Assembly: GCA_027475525.1 (NCBI GenBank)
Contig: JAMWFC010000084.1
Span: 546,258 to 610,257 of the forward strand
Length of the DNA: 64,000 nt
Direction: 5' to 3'
From: Macrolepiota albuminosa
Taxonomy: Eukaryota; Basidiomycota; Agaricomycetes; Agaricales; Agaricaceae
Under the pieces are notes generated by a model. The model saw only the letters and a list, made by a program, of their open reading frames with translations, searched no databases and had not been told where the DNA came from. Below are positions 56,114 to 64,000 of the stretch, piece by piece. The translations under genes were made by a program, and so were the position numbers. The first letter of the stretch is position 1; each line of letters opens with the position of its first letter.

Positions 56114-56328
56114 TACAGTGGCTCAAAAAAGTGTTCCAATGCTTTATAGTTTTTGAAAGATGGCATTGGCATGTAAGAATGGAAATACCTAAATCCTTGA
56201 ATAAATCATGTAAAATGCTACAGATCACATCTAGAATTTTGTAATTCAGATAAAAACTGATGGAGTAATAACCATTTTAAAATATTCACTCATTGAGACA
56301 CTTTTTTGAGCATCTTTAATTTTAGTAT

Positions 56329-57429
56329 CTAGTACTTTGTATGTCCTCCATTTGCTTTGATAATTGCTTGAATACTTCTAGGCATGCTTTCTATCAGTTC
56401 TTGGCATACTTCTGATGGTATTTTATTTCACTCCTTTGCAACCCTCTCCCACAATTCATGCACATCATGAGGAGGTATTTTATACTGCCTAAGCTGCTTC
56501 TTGAGGTACTCTTTGCAACCCTCTCCCACAATTCATGCACATCATGAGGAGGTATTTTATACTGCCTAAGCTGCTTCTTGAGGTACTCCCAGAGGTGTTC
56601 AATAGAGTTGAGATCAGGAGATTGGGCTGGCCACCAGAGGACATCAAAGTCATTGTCTTCAAACTACTTGTCAGCCCTCTAGAAGTTGTGTTTGGAGCCA
56701 TTGTCCTGTTGAAAATAGCAGGCACCCTCCTCCATCTTCAACTTCTCAAAACACTCTTTTGCTCCAGCATCCAAAATTTCACAGTACTGCTCTGCATCCA
56801 TGATTTCCACCACCTTCATCAGCTTTTCTACCCCATTCCAACCCATACAGCCCCATATCATGAGATTATTCCCTCCTTCATGCTTCACAGTAGGTATAGT
56901 TGTTTGGTCTGAAATGCCTTCTCTTCATAGCCTTTTTCTACACATACTGCTTCCCATCTGACCCAATCCTGTTGATCATTGTTTCATCCATCCATAACAC
57001 CCTTTTCCAGTCCTCCACAGTCCAGTTCTGATGCTCCCAAGCCCATATAAGTCATAGTTGCTGATGTCTAGCTTTAAGCATAGGAACTTTCCTTTTTATA
57101 GCAGATCAATACCCCTCATTCTTTGGCACATTCCAGACAGTCTGAGGAGAGACAGGGTTGGAAATGATATTGTTGATAAAATTGGTGGCCTGGACAGCTG
57201 TATCAAGTCTCCCAGTTGAGATTTGTCAAATAATAGCCTTTTTATCATGTGGAGTAAGCTTAGCAAGATGGCCTCTAGAATGGTTTTTCTTGTCCACCTC
57301 CAACTCTCTACCAATTTTCCTAATAGTAGACTTTCCTAGACCAGTTTTAGCCTTAATTTAGTGCAAAGAATACCCTTCAGCAAGAAGAGAAGCAACAGCA
57401 GAGCATTGTGCAGAAGGAGTAACTTTCAT
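56329..57429 (-). pseudogene. Tc1-like DDE transposase, decayed
   Basis: From ATG 57429: HTH part (SAQCSAVASLLAEGYS, TGLGKSTIRKIGREL), then WMDETMINRIGSDGK (first Asp), MIWGCMGWNGVEKL, YFQQDNGSKH (second Asp) and AQSPDLNSIEHLWEYLKKQL (DLNPIEHLW-type motif with Pro changed to Ser), ending KGGHTKY-like before TAG 56329. Several stops fit CAA/CGA to TAA/TGA. The 77-bp duplication at 56434 breaks the C-terminal part. It cannot be functional. Confidence 0.8.
56434..56587. repeat. Exact 77-bp tandem duplication inside the Tc1 transposase
   Basis: 56434-56510 equals 56511-56587. 77 is not a multiple of 3, so the frame is shifted here. Confidence 0.85.
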
Positions 57430-57792
57430 GATAGTGGTTGAAAGCCAAGATGTGGTTCAACCCAGCTTGAACCACTCCAAAATATATCTAAACATGGTCA
57501 CATGACTTTGTTTATGTTCTCACATGCAACTTACTCTTTATTTCTGAGTAAAATAGGGATAAACCTGCAAAGTTAGAGATGCTCAAAAAAGTGTCCCAAT
57601 AAGTAAATATTTCAAAATGGTCATTACTCCATCAGTTTTAATCCAAAGCACATAATCTTAGATGTGATCTGTAGCTACAATGCCATAGTATTTTACATGA
57701 TTTATTCAAAAATTTAAGTACTTTCATTCCTACATGCCAATGCCATCTTTCAAAGACTATGAAATATTGGGACACTTTTTTGAGCCACTGTA

Positions 57793-60700
57793 AGTATTGT
57801 AATTATAATTAATATAATATAATTTGCAGTATGCTACACTAGTAGAGCTGACATCTTCATAGACAACATAAAAAGTCCATAACTTCTAATTTTGATGTGT
57901 CAAGTAGCTGTTTATAGCCACAATACTGGTGTAATGACCTTGGCCTGTCTGGGACATATAATGATAAAGGTAGATTTTGACTGGCTGATGGTGGTGGTGG
58001 CTGAGCCACTGAAGGTGCAAATGCAGTACATGCTCAATCTTTCCCTCTAGGCTCAGCATAAAATACAATAGTAGGCACTCTTGGCACCACAACAATAGGA
58101 TTGAGCTTCAACACTGAAGCCACTAAAGGTACAGGGTCCTGCTGATCCAATAACAGTTCTGCTAGTGGTTCACTGACTGCAGCCAGTAATTCTGCAGGCT
58201 GGCCCTATGGAGCCACAGCAGAGATCTGACAAAATGACAATAAGGCTACAGGCTGCTCTGAACTCATGAGTCATGTCACCACTAGACCCCTTGCTGATAG
58301 AGGATCAACTGGTCAGGCAGGCTGATATTTAGCTTATGACACTTTATGACACTGGCTCAGCTTGCTCTTGATGTGAAACAAAGTTGGAGGCTTCTATGCG
58401 ATGACGAACGCCCTGCTTGACCTTGACAGTTGATTCTTTATAACAGCATCAGGTGACAGTGGGGCATCTCCAGGAGGTCCAAACATCCTTGGCATGCAGC
58501 AAGAAGGGGGTAAGGCAGGAGGTGGCAGCCTGGAGGTGGGTGGAGGAGGATCGAAGAGCAGCATTCTGGGAGTTGGAGGCAGTGCAGATCATAAGCGGGA
58601 CATGCTGCAGGCCTGGTTGGAGCAGGGAACAGGGTGTCTGGAGCAGGCCCCCCTGAGTCAGAGGTTGCTGGCAGTCTTGCTGCAGAATGTCATGATTGCC
58701 CACATGGCCTCCCTAAGTGAGTGTCTCCATTCTCCAGATGTACTTGCAATTTTATGCTTGGACATGTAGTCAATCTGTTCCAGTGCTAATACATGCTGCC
58801 ATTTTATCAGCTTGATCTGGTCAAGCAGCTTTTTATCATCAAAATGGCCAAATTGTCCTGCAAAAAGGAAGCAGTTGTGAGCACTGGCTGTCCTGCCACT
58901 TCCAATTGGTGAAGGAGTGTATCTGGCACCATTGATACTTGTGCTTGGGATGCAAACTTCTACCAGGAGCCAATGTGCCCATGGCAAGAGTGGTGGTCCA
59001 GCCACTGTGTCTGCATATGTCTGTCCAGATGCAGGCACTCATGGAGGAGGAACCTGATAGAAGCGCTCTCAGCACTTATAGTGCCCATCATTGTTGACCT
59101 TCATCTGCTGCAGATAAAGGGGTGTCTAGTAAGGCAATGGCTCCTCATGGCCTGAATAGGCCACTCCTGCTAATTGTTAATGCACCAGATATGGTGGCTG
59201 TGCCTAGTACTGATATAATACTGGTTGAAATTGCTATATGTATATTTAGGGGTCTCCCCCCTCTACCAAGCACTTGTGGGCAACTGCTCCAATGAGAGAC
59301 ACCTAAAAGTTGAGAAATAGGGCCATATCAAATGGCCTATGCATATAGCCACTGACTACCTGAGTAGCAATGTCATGAGAGAGATTTTTGACAGTAGACA
59401 GATTAGCAGTGGCAGACTTAAGATTGATGCAGTGTTGACTCATCGATCAGTCACCAATAAAGCTGAGTTTTGCACCAAAACTAATTATTTGAGTTAATGT
59501 AGGTACAAGTGAAGTATTGGGATAATCTCATAAATAGAATACTCATGCTGCTTTATTGAGTGATGAGAGTATATGAGGAGTTGTGAAACAATGTAGAGCG
59601 GAAGTTGCACATGATGCAGTGTTAGGGCAGGTAGAGATAGCAGATAATTAGAGCTGGTGGACAAGATGTGGAGATTCAGGGGTTGGCTTTGGCAGGTGCT
59701 GAGATGGTAACCTGCCCCCATAGCCTAATCCTTATGGTAATTTTTGCTATGCTTGGCTTTTCTGCATGTGGCACACATGTAAAGACAGCCCCATGGGCAT
59801 GAGGTTGTGGGGCAATGTCCATTGTTGAATTTGTGGCAGACCTCATTGAGGCTGGCAGGCACCCAGCTCACTGTATTTCTGCTTTGCAAGGTGACCTTTC
59901 AATGACCATGAACATGCTCTGAGAAGAGATCATTGTCATATTGTCTTTACTGGGAGTAATCACCCACTGCCATTTTTACTCTACAACAGTTGAAGAAAAC
60001 AGTATGATAGCTGTAGATGGCTATCCACTCATACTCAGCTATGAGTTTCAGAAGGTGGGCTGTATAGCATTAAAATGCTCCCATGGCAGTAGCATTGTTG
60101 GTGTGAAACACAAGAATGTCAATATGTTTGTAGGGGAATCAAGATGGTAAAGGGGGTTTTGTATTCTTTTGCTGCATGATGGCTGATCTTGGACTAATTG
60201 GTAGTGCCATTGAATATGTATGTAGTCTCCTTGTCCTAGTTTGTAGGGTCAAGCTTGTGCAGGTCCACTGCCTTGGACTTGTGCATGATGATAGCCATTA
60301 TTACCACCATGTCAATGTTGGAGAACTGAGTGCAAAGGATAATGGATGTGATGAATGTACCATTGGTTCCAATGCCTGAGACTGAGGAGATGAATGTGAA
60401 AATCACTTGCAATAATGCAGTAGGCATGGTCTGTTGGAGAATCACCACCAGTGGAGATAGAGTAGAGGTGTTTGACATGTTGGAGATAGTTGTGAGGAGT
60501 TTAGTCATCATGGTGTGGAGTTGTGAGTGCAACTTGTAGAGTGCTGTAAACTCTTTGACTGAGACTGTTGCTTCTGCAGATGTTGTGGTTGTCAAGGAGG
60601 CAGAAGGTAGAGTTGTGGCTCTAATAAAATGACCATCTGATGTCCTTGATAGCTGTGAAAGCATGCATAAGGTATGAGCTACCCAGAACTAAAGTGCAAA
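57793..60700 (-). pseudogene. Decayed retroelement gag-like region with zinc-finger motif
   Basis: Minus-strand pieces 60664-60236 (143 codons, Thr/Ser-rich) and 59038-58658 (127 codons) surround VCHKFNNGHC...CAT-C-RKAKH near 59730-59840. Its C/H spacing resembles the finger in gag-like proteins of agaric YR (Ngaro/DIRS) retrotransposons. No RT or recombinase accompanies it. CpG is almost absent and stops are frequent. The assignment is tentative; the 57793-58650 part shows nothing recognisable. Confidence 0.35.
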
Positions 60701-61909
60701 AAGATGCATGATTGTAATAATGGACATACAGATGATTATGTGAGTGCTATAAGGTCAGTCAAGACCCAAGGCTCAAGACTGAGGTCGGAGCACCGACCTG
60801 TCCGGGAATGAAAGCGAGGCCTGGAGAGCTGAGAGCTCACAGCATGATGGCCAGCCACGGCCACGGGACAGAATGCCAGGAGGATTAACTCCCCCAGTTA
60901 CGCAGCTGCCAGGAGGACTGCAATGGTCTAGCCAGTTAGCTTCCAAAGGGCCCCCTGATGAAGGTTGGCAGTCAACAGGCGCCCAGGGCGCCTCAGTAGA
61001 CACCAAGTTGTCAGTACAGACTGGGGGACCTATCCCTCTGAGCTGGAGTAGCAGGGCCAGGCAAACCGCAGTAGGCTCAATGCCCACCAGGATAGCAGAA
61101 GCCCACATAGAGGAGGTACCAGAGGAGGCTGCAAACTCTGAGGTAGCCCACACAGAAAATCGTTTTCCATGCACGCCAGCTGTGAAGGAAGTCCTGGAGG
61201 GTGCAGAGCTCCCAGAGGAGGTGGTTGAGTTGTCCAGCAACAATGCCAGAGCAGTGGAGCAGCGGTTGAAAACCGCATACACTGTGCGCTTGCGGGTGTT
61301 CTGGGACTTCACCCAGAGGTGATGAAATACACCACCCAAGTGCGACTCAAGCGCTACGCTTCAGTGCATATAGTAGCACTTAGGTGACAAGGGCACAAAG
61401 TGCCCAATGTATTCAGCACAAAATATACTGATTTGATGGTGAGAGTGCTCACTCTGGAACTGCAAATGTATTTGCAGCAGAAGGCTGCAAGGCAATCAGG
61501 GATCTCGACCCCCTGGAGCCACACTTTCAAAGAATGCTTGGCACGTTGCAATCAAGACGTTGGAATCGAGCTAATGGAGGCACTAGCATGGGCGCAGGAA
61601 GTGTCCGAAGTAAAACCGGTGAGTACTTTCTATACTCCAGCAAGACAAGGGTGGTGTGAGGAGCCCCCACACATGCGTAACCAAGACCTTAGGACAGATA
61701 TGTCAGGCCCTGATAGACGCAATAGTACTGTGCTCAAGGTGGAGAGTGAGGCATCTGTGATGCCGTGTGTGCCCATGGCGGAAACGTTGAGCGACAGAGT
61801 CACGTATCAACGTATGTGCAATGGCAACCTCAGAACTAAGGGACAGTCCCTTATTGACAATCAGGGCATTGTATTTGAGGGCACTAAGCCCATTGACGAG
61901 ATGCATCGT
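60701..61909 (+). other. CpG-retaining region with two open frames, unidentified
   Basis: 60873-61322 (+, 150 codons, acidic segment EEVPEEAANSEVAHTENR) and 61400-61912 (+, 171 codons) are in different frames and have no recognised domain. The second frame ends 3 bp inside the gypsy LTR. Together they may be part of one broken gene or of another retroelement. CpG content is higher than in 50000-60700, suggesting a younger or less methylated origin. Confidence 0.35.
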
Positions 61910-63057
61910 TGATAGGCTTCTACTTGGACTGAGCACATCAAGGGGTATACTACAGGTCTATGGACACAGGCTATACTCAAGACCCTAGCGATCCTCTTGG
62001 ACATAGAAAACCACAGATCTTAGTGCTCAATTATAGGCGCTGGTTATCAGTCTGAACTACCACGACCAGGCCTTCAGCATATACCATTTATTGACCTTGG
62101 AGCTCAATTATAGGCGCTGGTTATCAGTCTGAACTACCACGACCAGGCCTTCAGCATATACCATTTATTGACCTTGGAGGATTAGGAGACCAAGGACTCA
62201 GGGCACTAGCATGACAGCAGGGACATGACTTTGACCAAACCCCGATCAGTTCCATAAAGGGGTTAGCATTAGGTGCTGCCATTGAACAAGGCACTTTAAT
62301 CAGAAATCTAAAGAATTAGCTGCGACGGAACAGGATATACTCTAGCCCGACATTCTATTCATCAAAAATTGATAACTAGATTTAGCGCCGGCAGCAGAAC
62401 TCACGGCGTCTGTCGAGAATTTTCTGATCATACCCCACCAAGGCCTGGCCAATCGGAATTACACTAAAAAGTGAGCAGACTCCTACAAAAGTTTAAGTCA
62501 AGTTTGGAGTCGCCGTGGACAATGGGCTATAACGCCGTTGGTCACTGTTGCCCTATGCGTACTGGTCGCCGTTGACAGGTCGCTGTTAGCTACAACCACA
62601 AGGAGAGGCGCTAATTGGTAGCGCCGCTAATGGACTCATTTTAAAAATATAATAGTGCATAGTATAAAAGATAGCTACTTTGGATGTACATAGCAACGAA
62701 TCATAACCTCTTGAGCACCCAAGTTACCCTTAGCATTCAAATCGCGCTAGCTGGCTCAAACTTTGTCACTAAGTTGGGCGCTAGCCTCATTTATTCCGTC
62801 TTTGTTGTTTACGGTGCCACCTATGGGCACACTACGCTGCGCTACTTGCTTTTTCTTCTATATCTTTGTGTAAACTATGACACTTACCATCTGCCAGGTA
62901 GCATGCAAGGCGCTATCATCCAGCACGTTGTTTCATCACCTTTGCTCGAGCACACCAGGACTCTGTCAGGACTCCTCATAACTACGCATGCCAAGCACTG
63001 GAGACGGCGTTGTATTGCGTATACGTCCAGTGCACCCAACTACAGTTGGCGTCATCA
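61910..63057 (+). repeat. 5' LTR of the gypsy element
   Basis: The left edge is inferred from the end of similarity with 14448-15509 and the TGATAGG start; the right edge is TCATCA at 63057. It contains an exact 77-bp duplication (62025-62178), so the true length is probably 1071 bp. Confidence 0.65.
62025..62178. repeat. Exact 77-bp tandem duplication
   Basis: 62025-62101 equals 62102-62178. The reverse homologue near 15310-15400 has only one copy. Confidence 0.85.
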
Positions 63058-63403
63058 TTGTCAATTGATAATGCAGGGCCAGGAGAATCAAGCTTCTCCA
63101 GACCCAGGGCGGTGCAACGATCATAATTGAGGAGACTTCCTCAATCAAGATGGCACCACTAGACAGGATGCCCCTGGTAACAGCTGGAATGATGGCCCTA
63201 GGTTGACCCCTTGAGACGAGGGCAATTATGCCCACAGTCAAGGAGGCTCAGGACATCCACCACAGGGTGGATGAAGGAAGTCACTTCTCCAAGCTGCTGA
63301 TTTAGCGACTAGATCCCCGGGTCAGCGGGAGGCCATTCAAATGCATTGTGAAGCCATGCATGATTGCCTGCATTGAGTAGTCAATGATGCCCTGGGGGTA
63401 ACC

Positions 63404-64000
63404 TTGCGGTTACCAGATGGGGTGAAGCTGCGTAAAGCAGACAGTAGGCACATTCACGCCTACACAGGCACGTCCAAGTTCAGTGACTTGGAGGACTGGG
63501 CAATGGATGTATGCACCCATCTCGCAATGTGCTTATATGGCGGTGACCATATGGAACGAGAACAAATCTTTGTTCTACCCAAATTCTTGGCCAGAGAGGC
63601 CATGAGGTGGTTTCAACGTGCAATATTGCACATCAACCGGGTCCAGTATGAGTGGACATTCAAAGGAGTCCTCACAGGACTGTACAATTGATTCGTGCAC
63701 CCCTCGATGCTACAGGATGCGAGGCAGGACTTCCAGTCCACCAGGTACACCAAGAAGTTGAGAGTATAAGAGTTCTATGATACCCTTAACGACTATGCCC
63801 AGAATATGGCAGTATACTTAGACGGGTATACAATGCTTGAAACATTCTTGGATGGTATTCCAGCAGACATGTGCCGCTATCTGATACGTGAGGACGGACT
63901 GTTCCCAGAAGTCAACGATGTAGAAGAGTTTGTGGCATACGCCATTAGGTATGAGCAGTCCCTTAAGACTGCTAACCACTACAAGCATTGTAGTGGCCAC
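63404..64000 (+). pseudogene. gypsy Gag, cut by the window end
   Basis: It reads through a retrotransposon Gag core: WAMDVCTHLAMCLYGGDHME, AMRWFQRAILH, WTFKGVLTGLYN, stop, FVHPSMLQDARQDFQSTRYT, stop, EFYDTLNDYAQNMAVYLDGY, FLDGIPADMC and DVEEFVAYAIRYEQSLKTA. The two in-frame stops (TGA at 63689-63691 and a TAA near 63767) replace probable TGG and CAA. The frame is otherwise coherent to the last base, so nucleocapsid and pol should lie beyond 64000. Confidence 0.75.

Larger units (their letters stand above)
56116..57790 (-). mobile_element. Tc1-like DNA transposon with long inverted repeats
   Basis: The ends read CAGTGGCTCAAAAAAGTG (left) and its complement (right). Terminal inverted repeats of about 210 bp contain an inner copy of the same CTCAAAAAAGTGTC word at each inner edge (near 56298 and 57580). 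TA flanks it at 56114-56115 and 57791-57792. A degenerate Tc1 transposase lies between on the minus strand. A related end is at 13720-13790. Confidence 0.85.
61910..64000 (+). mobile_element. Ty3/gypsy retrotransposon, 5' part
   Basis: A 1148-bp LTR (61910-63057) is followed by a leader and a Gag on the plus strand that runs off the window. A diverged solo LTR of this family is at 14448-15509 in reverse. The LTR ends TGATAG...GGCGTCATCA share the TGATGACGCC/GGCGTCATCA signature with the gag-only element. Confidence 0.75.

Overview
The window is fungal nuclear DNA, most likely from a basidiomycete of the Agaricomycetes. The evidence is the many short GT-AG introns (about 45-75 nt), the mix of Ngaro, Tad-like, copia, gypsy, pogo and Tc1 elements, and the intron-rich CLN3, F-box/WD40 and methyltransferase genes. 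It is a transposon-dense region around one host-gene island. No bacterial, organellar, rRNA or CRISPR feature was found.

Layout. 1-2904: 3' part of a Ngaro-type tyrosine-recombinase retrotransposon with split direct repeats. 3030-11240: decayed Ty1/copia element (copia-1) whose 5' LTR is split by a pogo-like DNA transposon (3321-6032). 11241-13619: CpG-rich minisatellite island with tRNA-like units, ending at a 100-N scaffold gap. 13720-16060: a Tc1 end, an LTR scrap and a relic LTR carrying another LTR. 16061-30690: host island with an F-box/WD40 gene (19949-17008, minus), a CLN3/battenin gene (26348-28477, plus, 12 exons) and a SAM methyltransferase (30121-28842, minus, 8 exons), plus a long stretch without a convincing gene. 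I assembled these three exon models by hand from splice sites, and each closes in frame.

30693-49500 is a single full-length Tad-like LINE on the minus strand (15-bp target duplication, poly-A tail). It carries two nested LTR elements: copia-2 (30776-36899) in its 3' UTR, and a young gag-only LTR element (44077-48693, LTRs identical as read) inside ORF1. 49516-60700 is old, CpG-poor repeat material: a second decayed LINE, a solo copia LTR, a Tc1 transposon with ~210-bp inverted repeats, and a zinc-finger gag-like relic. 61910-64000 is the 5' LTR and gag of a gypsy element that leaves the window.

Two themes run through the window. Decay is mainly by C-to-T/G-to-A transitions, and all eight LTR-LTR differences of copia-2 lie at CpG sites. 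In addition, seven exact tandem duplications, each exactly 77 bp, occur in unrelated sequence contexts. These look like unmerged k-mer overlaps from assembly rather than biology. I see no wholly new molecular system. The strongest candidates for follow-up are the gag-only LTR element and the CpG-rich island.
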